Shown piece after piece: positions 34,091 through 47,304 of a stretch of 64,000 nt of DNA. Source of the DNA: Gyromitra esculenta (lineage: Eukaryota; Ascomycota; Pezizomycetes; Pezizales; Discinaceae); NCBI GenBank assembly GCA_038503075.1, contig JBCAML010000016.1, forward strand, positions 1,488,001-1,552,000, in the 5' to 3' direction. A model generated the notes under the pieces. The model did not search any database. It had not been told where the DNA came from and saw only the letters and a list, made by a program, of their open reading frames with translations. The position numbers were made by a program, and so were the translations under genes. Position 1 is the first letter of the stretch, and every line of letters begins with the position of its first letter.

Positions 34091-37000
34091 GTCATAATTA
34101 TCATCCTCTTGGTCAATCTCTTCTCTGTCCCACCAAATCTCATCTCTAGTTGTGAAAATAAAAACCCTCTTATTTTCTCTCACACATAACCAAGCTTCTT
34201 CTCTTCTTCCCCCCTTCTCATGCTGCTGCTGCCCGTCCCCTCTTGCATTGACCAAGTTCTCGTATCGGCATATTCCTGCCTGCCCCCCCCCCCTTCTCCA
34301 CTTGCTCAGGAAATGATGGAACGAAAAATTTTCTCTTTTCTTTTTTTTTCGCTTTTCCGCCGTTGACATGACACACGCGCTGCGCTGCAGGTCAAAGCTC
34401 CTGTAGCCCGATAAGGAGCTAAACAGGAGCTACGGGCGCGCCCACCACACCTTCCTCGGGTAAGCTGCTCTTCAGACTGACGCAATTGTTTACCTACATG
34501 AAGTGTAGATGCACGTATGTACAGCTCTGTCGAAGCTCTTCGTGATCAGCAGCACAGACTAAAATCTACCTTGTACATATGTAGTCTCCTGTAGGTACGA
34601 TGTACCTGTCTAATTACGCAACTGCGCGGTTCTCGAGAAATTGAGAAATAAAAACGAGGCAGTGGTCCTCTTCTTCTCCCGCCGGAGATGTCGTTACCGC
34701 ACGGAGCTGGTTGTACTTTACATAGGGGGGTTTAACTCTAGCATAGCCTGTTTGTTTCCCGCACGTGCCATCGGTAGGTCTATCCCCTACCGGGTCGAGC
34801 TCCTCCTCCTGGTAACCACCTATGAGCAACTTCCCTGGTTGTATTTTAAAACTAACCTCCTTTTATGCCTGTTACGCCCCGCTAGAGCACAACATCTTCG
34901 CGTAACAAATGCTGCTGATAAGTTTGATTGTTTGCCGGCATTGCTTGAAAAGCAGACGGCTGGGATTGGCCTGTCCGTCTCGACCGGTTTTCTCCAAGAC
35001 CCCCAATCCCCACGCCCAAGCCCTGTGAAATCTTGAAGAAAGCAAAAAAAAACTTTAAGGGTCCTCTCGGAAACTCCGGGAAAACGGGTATTCAGAGCAC
35101 CAATATGGAAATACTACCCCTCTGCCGCTTGTTGGGAATTAATAGGGGATCATAAGGCAACTGACCAGATCTAGATTGGGCTCGCTTGTGACAACGATAT
35201 GTACGACATGCATTTATATTGCTTCCAATTTACAACTTACTTTACTTCAACTTCGAAGGTGGAAGAAGTCAATATCATGCAAGCGCCAAGCTCCAACGGC
35301 GCCCCAAGGATAAGTAGAATAAGAGCAAAAGGAGATGAGGCTATGGAGTTTCAGCCTAGGGGGTGAATGATTTCTTATGCGAATAGGCACATATCACTGG
35401 CTGTCACTCGCAAACGTTTATTCGTGCTACTCACACGCTAGGACATTAGGGATTTTCCGTGTTCTAGAGCATAAATTCCCGACACTAGGCCCCACTAGAA
35501 AACACTACGGACTCGGGTGACGGTGGCAAATTAGCGGAGCTGAGGTCGCGGAGGAGCAAAGGAGAGGCTTTTTACTCAGCAGGAAGCAGTTGATTTCCGC
35601 TAACCTGCTCGGCCCGAGACCCTAGCGGTCTTCTATGCATAACTCCGGAATAACTTTCGATTGTTTTTTTTCAACAATTTCTCCGTCCCTGAAATAATTG
35701 GATACCGGATGTAAGCCCTATGATACACAAAGCTGCGATGATTTAGATGGCTGGTATGGGAATATGTGTTTCCCCGCTGCTGGACCCCACAAGCTAACCC
35801 CGGTAAAAATGAAAATTCTCGAATGACCTCAACGTAGTACTACACATGAAATCAGTACAACCCACGGCTCGGTAGTCTCTACCAATTGGGGTTTTCTACG
35901 AAATCCCGTACCAATTGGGATCTCTGCCACAAAAATTTGAACCAAAGCTATGCATCTTAATCTCTCCCCGCAATCTCAAAAGTCTTCACCGCTTACTCGC
36001 AGGTTTATGTTCAGACGAACCCAACCTGGAACCGAAGACCATCGTCTCCTGGAAACGGGATCGCTCAATATGCTTTCTAATAAGTTGGCGAGATAGGCTT
36101 CGTGCGTACATCGAAAAAGCAAAACTAAAACAAGTATCATTTGGATGGAATGTGACAGCTCTTACTTCACCACATCCCCAGAGCCTGCCAAGCGGTCGAG
36201 CAAGGACAGTTTAAAATCTGTCGATCTTTGCAGCTTTAAGGAAGACTATCTATGCACTTAGCAGGCTATCAAACTCTCCGTCCACGCGTGTATGTATGAT
36301 GTACAGTCGCGGTACCAGCGTCTTCAGAGCCGGAAATGTTCCGGCTGTGGTCGGCTATCATGCAACACCCATTCCCGGTACCGGCCGGACGGTACTTCGT
36401 CTACTTTAACTCCTATGCAGCGGCTCAATATATATAACCGACGGGTTTGGTGCTTTTCTTGGGATCTTTGATATCTAAAAACAAATACATGGAATCATGC
36501 AAGGACTCAGTATTCTGCCTGCAAGACGAGTGACAGCATATGATCTTGAAACGCAAACTGAGGAGCAGTTTTAATTGGACTACGTGGGGTAGAAGAGTCG
36601 ATCCTAGCTTCTCAAGATCGGCGGTAGTCCGTAATCAAGCCACACTTTTGGCAATCCAAGGATTCTGTGGAACACGGCACTTTTCACAGGGAATTGAAGG
36701 GGTACCATACCCACGAAACAACGTCGAAAGGTATTGCAGCTAGCGATAAGGCAAGCTTTCTGTGCTACATCGCAATGAGCATCATTAAATACTAGTCAGG
36801 TTCGCTTCTTTTGCTTTTTAACTTTATGTCCGATTAGTGATAATCTTTCCGGTCTATCCGGGATCCTGGCGCATGGCATTTTGAGCAAAACTAGTTCCTA
36901 CTAATAAGATAGGTAGCTCATAGAGTTTAGAAAAATTTAAAGGTCGGATTCCAGAGGTGGGGGGTAGCCGGCTGGGCCAATAAGCAAACCAAAAAAAAAC

Positions 37001-39901
37001 ATCCCGAGGTCCGCGTCTTTCTATATACTCTTAGCATCAATAGAAAAAAGTTCCGTTCGATCAATCCCCGCCTCTAAGCCCGACTCACCTCAAGCTAAGC
37101 CAGGAAAGACAACTTCAACCTCCTATCTTTTCCCAAAGGATGGAGCCCCCCGGAAAGGGTTTCTTAGGACTATATCAATCAACACTAATGCTTGTTAAGG
37201 CCCTTCCATCTCCTAGATCAGGAAAACAATCATCGAATCGCCTTTCAAAATCTCTCAGAGCTAACGCATATAAAATAATCATAGTATATCGCCTAGGGGG
37301 TTGATTTCGGCCAATGTGCTTATTCTCTCTTTTACCTTGGGGAACTAGTCCCATAGTGCGAGTGATGGCTCATGAGCCCATGGGAGTTGCGACTACGATA
37401 TCCGTGAATGGGAGCGGTCACTGGATACATGTAGTTGCCTATTCGATTTATTTCTACAAATTGGAGTAATAAAGATATCGTATATCGTGCATGTTAGTTG
37501 CCGTATCTCATGTCGTGATTGCTACCTTATGCAGATCTGCTATATTCCTGGCATATGAATTTTCTATATTCAGTGAAACATGGAACCGGGGGCTCCACCT
37601 CCGATACAGTATCGCCCGAGCACGTAGCTGTGCAGATTACATGCATGAGCTTAACCCTAGCCCTCTGGCCATTCTCCTTCGGAGATTTCTCGGTATTGTG
37701 TATTGCTCGGTAGTATGCACAATCAGGCTAGCTCCTAAGTTGGACCCAAATTCGCGGGATATGATTCGTGCACTGCGTTAGCACGATTTATAACCATGCT
37801 AGACGTAGTAACTAATCTCAGAATATCTAATACCCAAGTAACCACTGGGATCAACACCAACAGATGTTCTGGCAAGGTTCTATTTACAGAAACTGGGTAT
37901 CAGTCATATTTTGAATGCTTAACCGGGATCCGTCGCTGGAACTACTGACTATTGGTGTTTATATCGAATCTAGATGTTTGATCTACTAGGCACATTGGAA
38001 ATAATCTTGGGTGATGATTATACCGTGATCTCAAGGATATGCTAAAAGACCAAGGAAAGGATATGCGACCTACTAACTTTAACCAAAACACAAACCAACG
38101 CATCACAGCTGGCTGGCTGGCTGGCTGACTAGAGTAGATATACTTGAGTTAGCCTCAGCTAAGCTTGATGTAAAAAGGGTTATATTCGGTTATAACGCGG
38201 ACAAATAGATGGGGTTATCAGTATGGTGCAATATAAATGCCATGATTTATGGCAGATCCATGATAAAAAAAATATTTGAATCTTGGAAAGCGATGTAGAT
38301 GGGTTCGATTACTCAACTCTCTACCCTTAAGTAAAAAAGCCTGGAGTTGGATAATCGAGTGATGGTCAATGACGGGTACATCTTCGCAAACTACGTGCTT
38401 CCATCGATGGAATAGGGATGAGAAGAGCTAATTTAACACCATAGGTAATGTAGATTGAATGTGACGATGAATGTTTGCTTATCTTGTTAAACATACCTCG
38501 ATTCAGCCTCGCTACTGATTCCGAGTGATAGCGTATGAGGGTATTACCTTACACTCAAATCGATTGTGGCACACCTAATTAGCAGAATAGTACCAACACG
38601 CATTCCAGTTCCAATGTTACGCAGATGGGGCTGTAATACTGCTATGGGACGAAGGCAGAGGACTAAACGAGCCGGAGATGATGAAGTGCGTCCGAGAAGG
38701 AAGGAGACAGCGAGACGGAGAGGGCTAGGTTCGCCAGCCGGACATATGTTTAGTTGTCTAAACGCATGAACAGAGAAGATATGGCATATTTGGGTAAATA
38801 AAGTGATGCGCCTGCCCATCAGCCAGCAAGGCTCAGGGGTGTAAAGCCAGCAGTGCAGCAACGGGACGAGTGATAACCGATGACTGAGTGGAGACAGCAC
38901 CGTACCGCAGGACATGTCACATTGCACTGAGTCCGCGGACGTCTGGCGTGTGATATTTCGGGACAGCCAACCCTAACCTTCGAGCCCGGCATGGTGCGTG
39001 GTGCATGGTGCATGGTCACACGAACCCGGGGAGACCCCTATCGGCATCGTGGTTCCACTTCCGCGTGTATTTTGTGCAGCAGTGCAGTCGGTCAATTCCA
39101 CCTCCATATCAGCGTCCCACGCTCTGCTCTGTGCACTGTTTGCATACTCTACCCTAGAGTACTCATATGGCATCGTAAGGTTAGGCACGTAGCTGGCAGT
39201 CCTCTGCTCGTTCGTGCTCAGCCTTGTTGACAGCCTGCTCTCGAGCACTCGGCTAATCCTCCAGAGAGAACCGTCACACCAATCACCGATCCGTGACACA
39301 GGCATGGATGCCAAAACATGTTTCAGGCGCTCCCTCAGGTCAATCTTCCCACACCCCGCCGCGAGGGGGAGGGAGGGGAGTTGGAACACCCAGAGTTCGC
39401 GAGGCGCGGCTGAGGTTCAAGCTCCAATACCAGCACCTTAAATAATGGGTTGTGCGCGCACTCGACCTGATAGGTGGGGAATGCACCGCCAGATGTAACA
39501 CCAGTGCTGAGCCCCCGCCTTTTCTGCTTCTGTGCCTGTGGTTTGGAGGCTTTGTGCTTCGAGAATGCCTCATCTCTTTTTTTCTTTCTTTTTTTTTCTT
39601 TTCCCCCTCCCCCCCTTTTCGGTCGAAACCCTGGATTGTTTCCACTGAGTTCGCACTCGTGAGCGTGTTCGGAGGAGAGCTGCGCGATCGCGTTTGTTGT
39701 CGTTCTTTTCTTCTTACTTTCACAGTTGTCTCTTGAAGAATAGTTGTCATCACCATCACACAGAATCCTTGTGCTCCACCACGGGCCTGGTCTGAACAAA
39801 AAGGGCTAAAGGGAGAGTGGGGGAAGAAAAAAACAAAAATACTAATCCTTCACAACCCACTTTTTCATCTCCCAAGAACTTCAACTGAATCCGTTATCGA
39901 C

Positions 39902-42900
39902 ATGATCTACACCGAACAGCAGTACCCTGCCGTGGTGGTAAACCCGGTATACCCCCAGCAGCAGCAGCAGCAGCAGCAGCAACAGCAACACCTCCGGCAA
40001 GCGACGTTTGCGGCACCGTCGACGGGTGCTCTTCATGTGCCCCCGGTGATGCCTGCAGGCTGGGCCGCGCACTGGGATCAAGGGCAGCAAAAGTACTACT
40101 TTCACAATGCTTCAACTGGAGAAGTTACGTGGGAACATCGTGAGTTTTTATTTATTTAAATTTAATGATAATGATTTCTTCGTGGACTCTATACTTCTTG
40201 TTCGGGTGGGCTACATGTACTCTCGGTCTGGCTGTAATTTTTTTTTTTAAATTTTTCATAATATCCAAATCTGTGTTTACTTGGCGATTTGCTTTGTTAC
40301 TTAATCTTTTGATCCGACTTCTTCGGTCAAGAAGCATTATCTGATATCTATGGCCTGCTCCTAGCACAACCAACCCCATTACCAACTCCTCCGGTAAGCT
40401 CTAATGGGATGTATGCTGCGCAACAGCAACATCTCCAACAAACACAGCAATATGTCCAGCAAGTAGATCCAACCCAGCATCAACATCTGTCCATGAGCCC
40501 CCAGATGAACCCTCAATACCAGCAGCAGCAACAGCAGCAACAGCAGCAACAATGGCAAGGTCAGCAGCCAGTAAACCAGTCCAATACGTCCCCGTCGTGG
40601 GCCAATGGGCCATACCAACAGCCACAAGCATCAAACTCGCCCCTCAATGTTGCTCGCAAGGCCATAAGTTTGAGATCTTCAGCCTCTACGCCCCACCCAG
40701 CGGGATACGCTGAGGTCGCCGGCAGCGATGTGCCAGCTGCCTCGACCCCCAAACCGGCAACTTCTGGTACTCCGCAGCAAGCCTCGGTTGAAAGCGGGCT
40801 TATGCTCTCCTCGGAGAGCGATGACGAACCCGTTAAGATGTCGGCCAACTTCACAAGCTTCGCAGGAGAAGATAGGATGTTTACGGATATCCATATATCG
40901 AACGGCGTAGACGCCCCGCCGCCGTCTTCGGTTTGCGAAACACCAAAAGTCATGCGGATCCCAACTGCTTCGCCGCCACCAGCTCTCACTTCGCGGACCG
41001 AGGTTGCATATGTGCAGCATCCCAGGCCACAGATGCCTCCCGGGAGTGTTCCGCTACTGCATTCGAGATCGCTGTCTATCTCCTCTGTCATATCGACACC
41101 GCCGAATACTGCCCCCGCAGGTGTGTCAACCGGGAATACAGGCTTCAATATACCAGGCTTCAATGCGCAGCAGGCCCACATTGTGCATCGGAGCACCATC
41201 CCAATGGCTAATCCGCAAAGTGCAAACCAGTCTTACTACGGGAATGCAAACCAGAATCCAGCCTCCCGAGTAGCAACTGTAAATCCGTATCAGCAGCAGC
41301 AACACTTACAGCACTCTCAAACAATGCCACTTACCCATAACTCGCACCAAACCGGGTCCCCTGTTTCACCGGCGATAACTGCACAGCGTCAGAAACCAAC
41401 TATTGCGCCAAGAAAACCAGTTAGTAATCCAGCTTTCAAGTCCAGCGGATCATCATCGATAATGATGGCGATCCGCCCAATGTCTAAAAAGGCGCCTACG
41501 CCTACTATTGCTACTGGGGCGAATATGGCGGTTGCTGGGTTTGGGACTATGGCGAAAGCGAGTGGGTCGGTGATTAAGAAGACTTTTAAGGATAGTGGGA
41601 GCTTTTGGGTTCCGAAGAAGAAGGAGATTAAGGTTATAAATCCGAAGATAGCGCAGAATTATCAGCAGCAGCAGCAGCAGCAATGGCAACAACAGCAGCA
41701 ACAGCAACAGCAACAACATCTGCAAGGTTCACAACCTATGATGGTTGGTGGAAATGCTGGAATGGTTAGTGGCCGCGGCGGAATGGCGCCCATGGTTAGT
41801 GGCCGCGGTGGGATGGTGAGTAGTAGCAGCGGGATGGTGAGTGGCAGTACCGGTATGGTTAGCGGTAGAGGCGGGATGGGTACCGTGAGAGGTGGTACTG
41901 CGGGTGCCAGAGGTGGACCGGTGGGGGTCAGAGGTAGTACTGTGAATGTTAGAGGCAGAGGCGGCATGACGCCTGCTCCGATGCGCGGAGGTTCAGTAGG
42001 GATGGTGCCGATGACCACGGGTAAGGCTATTAGTATGGCTGCTAGAGGACGAGGATCGAGTACTATCGCAGTAGTGCAGCCACGGGGAGTTATGCAGCCA
42101 CAGCAGCAGCAAATGAACGATACACGGGGCTTCAACAGTCCAATCCCCCCGCCACAGATGAGCCAACACTCTTTGACCACCCAGACAACTGTCCAGGTTG
42201 CCGGTCGCGGGCGCGCAATGCCACGGGGAGGAATGGGACCTCGCGGAATGTCTCAAGGATCTGCAATGGGAACCGGCGGGATGGCGATGGCTGCAATCGG
42301 CATCGCAAGCGGCATCGCAGGCGCCATGATGCGTCCCACACCCGGCCGTGGAGGCTTGTTCCAACGACCTCAGCAAGGGAACCAGCAATTAATGATGCAG
42401 CAGCAGCAAATTGGATTGCAGAACCAACGAATCGCTCAGCAGCATCTGATGGCGCAAAGGCAAATGCAACCGCGAGGAGGCCTTGCACCCCCCAGGGGAC
42501 GGGGGCGGGGACGGGGGGCACCACCGCAGCAGCAGCGGATGGGTCAAGTGCTTCAAGTCGCCGCTATGGCACAACGGCAACAGCAAATGGGGGCACGGGG
42601 GCACCAGCATCAGCAACAGCAGCACATGGAGCAGCAACAGCAGCAACAGCAGCAACAGGAAGAACAAACGGCACAGGAGCAGATGTATGCGGATGGAGCG
42701 GATGGAGCAGATGGCGAGGTCTATGCTGAAGAAACAACGTATACTGAGGAAGTATATGAGGAATCTGCATATGTTGGGGATCAGGGCACGTACGACGAGG
42801 GTGCTGCGGGAGCCGAAGGCGGGGATGAAGAAACCGCCCATACAGAAGACCCCGGGTACGTAGACGAGTCCACCCAAGGGGGAGCGGATAGCACTGGCTA

Positions 42901-43667
42901 TGCCGATGAAACTGGTGCGGAGGCGGGGTATGAAGAAGGCGGGTATGAGGAGGCGGGGTACGAGGAAGCAGGATACGAAGAAACAGGATACGAAGAGACC
43001 GGATATGAAGAAGCTGGGTATGAAGATAATGGTGCATACGACGACACCGGTGCATACGATGATACTGGTGTATATGACGATACCGGTGCATACGACGACA
43101 CCGGTGCATACGACGACACCGGTGCATACGACGACACCGGTGCATACGACGATACCGGTGCATACGACGATACCGGTGCATACGACGATACTGGTGCATA
43201 CGAAGACGCCGGAGGGTATGAAGATGCCGGAGCATATGACGCACAATCCATGGCGGATGAGTCTCAACTACAAGGAATAGAGAACTCTGAGAGTTACATC
43301 GATGGAGGGACTGAAGAAACAGGGTACGATCCCGGTCCATACGAGGATACCTCGGCGTATGCCATGAACAGTGCAAACGAGGCCACACAGCAAGGAATGG
43401 ACAATGCGGCTGACTATATCTAGCTATGTCGACGAAACCGGCGCGGGAGAAGCAGGATACGAGGATACCGGTGCATACGAAGACTATGGTGGCGGCGATG
43501 AATATGCTGGGGATGAAGAGTATGCTGGAGGGGATGAATATGCCGAGGGGGGAGAGTACGGTGGTGATGATGGTGGTGGTGATGATGGTGGTGGGTTTGG
43601 CCTAGATGGGGACGATGATGGTGGGGGAATGTTGGAGGCTTTCTCTGGGATTTTTGATTTATTTTGA
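39902..43667 (+). CDS. WW-domain protein, polyQ, RGG-rich and acidic repeat regions
   Basis: Three exons, 39902-40139, 40365-43323 and 43424-43667, encode 1146 residues. After an 11-Gln run (19-29) comes one WW domain at 51-80: Trp54, Trp77 and the Pro80 of the W-x2-P end. Pro80 is created across the first exon junction, which supports that splice. The middle is Gln/Pro/Ser-rich, with AISLRSS and GSFWVPKKKEIKVINPK as the only non-repetitive conserved-looking segments. Residues about 548-725 are rich in GRGG and RGG, typical of RNA-binding or condensate-forming proteins. The C-terminus is acidic: GYEEA/GYEET units, then nine YDDTGA units (about 967-1022), then a Gly/Asp tail ending GIFDLF. The final intron (43324-43423, branch GCTGACT) is needed to reach that tail; without it the frame stops at 43423. 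WW domains bind Pro-rich or PPxY partners; an RNA-related role is inferred. Confidence 0.82.
43034..43195 (+). repeat. Coding minisatellite, 18-base unit x9
   Basis: Nine consecutive 18-base units close to GCATACGACGACACCGGT, each encoding AYDDTG, inside the WW-domain gene. Units differ mainly by T/C at third positions; one has GTATAT for GCATAC (Ala to Val). Degenerate units continue on both sides. Because the unit is a multiple of three with no stop in any frame, several spurious overlapping frames stay open on both strands. Confidence 0.95.
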
Positions 43668-46600
43668 TTACCGCCAAGTCATACACAGAGCGATACTCGC
43701 ATACTTTTTATTTCTTAGTATCAATGATATTTCGGTAGTTCTATTAGCTATCAAACATTAGTTAGTTGGTCAGAATTCATAAGATGGGGATAGTGGTAAA
43801 TATTAAACTAGTTAGTTGGCAATGGGAGCATGATCTCACCAGGAAACATTCTAGAATGACAAGCGGGTAATAAAAGTGTGTAAGAATTATTGATCCGCCA
43901 GATTCAGTATATGCTATGCACGATAGCAAATCTCAAGCTCATCCGTAATTTCCAGCTACGGGGAATTCCTAAAACCACGGCGGGTAATAAAAGGAGCATT
44001 GAGACGCCATCTTCATCACAGAATCTCACTCGTCAAGGGGACGGGACGGGGGGGAGGATTTATGGGCTGGTGAGACCACGTGTGGCTTAAGCCTGCAGCT
44101 AATTTAGAAGCAATGCAATTTCGGCACTAAGCGATCTGCTAGAACGCTGCATGTAAGGAATTTGATTTTCTTTTTTTTTCAACCTGGTTCAAAAATCATA
44201 CGAGCTAGTTGAACCACGTACCCTCCTTTTTTATATTTTATTTTATTTCCCGGGTACCCGGACTGACTTGCTGCCGTTATGGATCACGTAGATTCAGCAG
44301 TAGGAAACTGACAAGTTGAGACTCTTGGGCTCAACGGATAAACCTCCATCCGGGTCCCGCTATCACTGTATCGTATCAACAGTAGGTTTATCGGGTATCA
44401 GATACACAATGAGGATTAGTACCTCTTGGGCATAGACATCCCAAGGCACAGACAGTCCCCACCATATCCCAGCTGCCAAACGTAACTGGGGTAGATAGCG
44501 ATTCAGCTGTAGAATAGATATGTGCTCTAGCTGCGTAGGTACGGCTCATGCCGATCATGGAGTCTCACTCGCTGTAACCGTACGAGTTTGTGTGTGTCGA
44601 ATGGGACTGGGTGAGAGCGTTAGACGAGAAGTCTGTTTGGTGTGACTTCGCTTGGCGATTCAGATCTCTACTCTAATTTCGGCACGAGGCGCGCGCGATT
44701 GTGAATTGTGGGGCTGATTGACCTAATTCAGGACTAGTGTGTGTGCTCCCGTGTTGATTCGTAACATATCCGTTGTCCTTGCCCAGAAGCACCTCTCGCT
44801 CGATTCTGGCCCAAAAGACCAGATGAGGATGCTCGACTCGAACCCGCCGTTTGAGTGGTCTGTCCAGCTTTGCATTGCGAGATTTATCTCTCTGTCTGGC
44901 CCCGACTCGTTGGCGTCGTCGGCCATTTTGGTGATTTCCAAAGCTGCTGCCGGCAGGTAGGTAATCGATCTGCCAAATCCGAGGCAGAGGATAAAGATGG
45001 TTTTCGCTTCTTTCCCACGATTGTGACCAGTAGCCTGGGACAGACAAATCGTCGATAATGTCAGCAAATGCCAGGCGTCAGTCGTGAGGTTGTGGAACTC
45101 GTGGCCATGCGTAGGCAGGTACCGCATTGGTGCAGTGATGCTCTCCCCGACTCATAAGTGACTGTCATTTTTAGAACGAGGCAAGAACTGCATGCCATAC
45201 AAAACACCCAGCACAACTCTTGTATGGCATGCAGAACCAGTCCACCCTCGAAATCTCAGTCAACTATGAGTAGTGAGGACTACCTGGAACGGTTTTATGC
45301 AGCGTGAACTCCAACGATACGATGACCAAGCTTGAATCTAAACCGCTTTGAACGCAATCTCCGAGACAATCAGTCGGTTCAGATCTCGAGGTGTCAATCA
45401 GGGACTTCTGATCGATTAACGATTTGGCCGGCCTCCCCCCCTTTTTTTCTTTCTGTCTCCAGAATCATATTTTTGATAGCCGCGACTGCTCATCAGTCCA
45501 GCCGCGTTGGGCGATGTAAAAGTCTTGAGGATGCAGATCGAGTGTACTTGGCAGATATGGGCCTACTACGGTGAGGAAAAAGATGCAGGCAGTCTTGTAC
45601 ATTTGTTGGGATCTGTTGTGCTTGTAGTAAACAGGTATGGAGTGCGTATCTGGACTACTCGTACCGTTCGCTCGCTCGCCACCCACGAGGTGAAAATTTC
45701 TGTGTTGTCCATGATTCAGCTATCATGGTTCACTGTTATTATCTTTATTCTCGGAAGGTCTCAAATCACCAAAAAGAGTCTTTTTTTTTCTTGCGGCTGG
45801 GGGATGGTGTTTGTTCGCTTGTGGCTGCGTTCTTGGCTGTGTTGCTTGGAACCTTGGTTGTGATGCCACTTTGGGGGGATTGATGGGGGGATGACCCGGA
45901 TTGGGACTGGGTGGATCTCCTGTGGCGATGTCACGAAAACAAGACGAGAATGCTTAGCGGGAGCGTGCATCGAGAAACAGATTGACAAACTTGAGATGGA
46001 AGAGCGCGCGTACAAGAAACAAAACACGTAGAAAATAAAAACAGCAGTTTTAATATCTAAAGCAGAAGAGTGTATAGCATGGGCAGAGGGTTGGATTAAG
46101 GGGGGGTTCAGAGATCCTGATATACCAACAAACACAGGAGTACACAGGAGTACTTTGAAACGACTTCCTAGCGAAAGTAGAGGAATTCTTTAATTTAGCT
46201 ATTCTCAGAACCATTGTCCGTGGAGCATCACCACTGATCCCCGTCTCATCGTTCGTCGGTTGGCTCCTCCTTGGCCGATGACGATGGGTCTTGGCCCACT
46301 ATCCGCCTGAGATCCTGGTCGACGGGTATCTTTTGATCCTTATCGATCCCAAGTTTAGCAAGCTGCATGTACTCCAACAGGTATCTGTTATGTACTTTAC
46401 TGCGTAGGTACATTCACCAGTTCCTCAACAGGGCTCCACGGCTTCCCAGCCGTGTTCTGTTCTGTTCTGTTCTTGATCGCCTTTTTGTCCCCTCCCCCCT
46501 CCAATCACATCCTGTATGACCGTCGCTAGATGGTCTCTCTCGCTTGGTTTGGCGATGAAGCGGATTGCTCCCAGTCCCATTTTCCTCGGCACTCCACGTC

Positions 46601-47304
46601 ACGCCTGCTGCTGTCTGGAAATTTCAGCCTCTTTATTTTGTTTTCCTGTTCCTTTCCCTTCCTGTTCTGTCCTGCCCTGCCCGTCCCCCATCTGTTCACT
46701 TCATGCTGACGGGCTGCTTGCCTTGCCTTGTCCGCGTACCACTCGTTACATGCTACACTTCTTCCGGTGAGAGCGTGAAAGGAAGAAAGGCAAATTTGTT
46801 GGCAGTGTATCACCGTAGTTAATGAGTTTTTTGAAAGCAAGTTGTTCTTCTGCACCTGCTTGACTGATCACTTTTTGACTTGCCGTACTATTCACTCTCC
46901 TCGTTTGTCCCCTCGTCTATTCATTCGTTCAATTGCCATTCCGTCGTTTCTATCCATCTCTGAAGAACGAGGAATTGAGGTGTGCAATCGTTTGTCTAAT
47001 TGACTGCTGAGCTGGGAACTTCATTCGTTTTATCGCTCGTTTGCTCGCCAACCTCTCGCTTTTAAAGTGCAACACTTGCATTTAGCACCATCTTCTCTTT
47101 TTCTTTCCTTTTTTCACCTATCCCTCTCTCACTTGCTAGGGCAAGGCCTAGACGATACTGATTGTATTTGTACTTGCAACGGTGGATTCAAGAATCCTCC
47201 ATATTAGCAATAATCATCAATATCATCGACCCACGGCAACGGACTGAGGTGGATTTTTTATACAAAAAAGCTCCACGACAGCTGTTGAATGAGACGTTGT
47301 GTGG
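43668..47304. other. 3.6 kb intergenic with a perfect hairpin
   Basis: No firm gene. A minus-strand frame of 67 codons starting at about 44926 (good context CAAAATGG, N-terminus ADDANESGPDRE) could be a first exon ending at a GTGCTT donor, but I could not join it to anything. A perfect inverted repeat lies at 45188-45234. The last 900 bases are CT-rich and are probably promoter and leader of the gene at 47305. Confidence 0.5.
45188..45234. repeat. Perfect 15-base inverted repeat (hairpin)
   Basis: CTGCATGCCATACAA at 45188-45202 is exactly complementary to 45220-45234 with a 17-base loop. It is followed by a T-poor sequence, so it is unlikely to be a simple terminator. It could be a structured RNA, a protein-binding palindrome or a MITE remnant. 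Confidence 0.85.

Larger units (their letters stand above)
32956..39901. other. 7 kb gap between divergent genes, microsatellite-rich
   Basis: No supportable gene. The first 1.5 kb next to the zinc-finger gene is a low-complexity promoter or leader region: G/A-rich runs, a GGGA tandem repeat, a CTG run, and CT/ATCC repeats to 34090. The centre (34600-38500) is AT-rich and looks random. A GGCT repeat lies at about 38109-38124 and TACATGTA at 33856 and 37426. The last 600 bases, CT-rich with poly-T and poly-A tracts, are the promoter and leader of the WW-domain gene. Confidence 0.55.

Noticed and set aside
42389..43423. Long open frames on the minus strand and other frames across the WW-domain gene (VCTGVV, SSYAPV and similar repeats)
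   Set aside because: They are shadows of an 18-base repeat and CAG runs that lack stops in every frame; the plus-strand frame has the WW domain and splice sites.
44673..45127. Overlapping minus-strand frames including one beginning ADDANESGPDRE
   Set aside because: The short start is protein-like, but I could not find a second exon or domain, so it is only mentioned in the intergenic entry.
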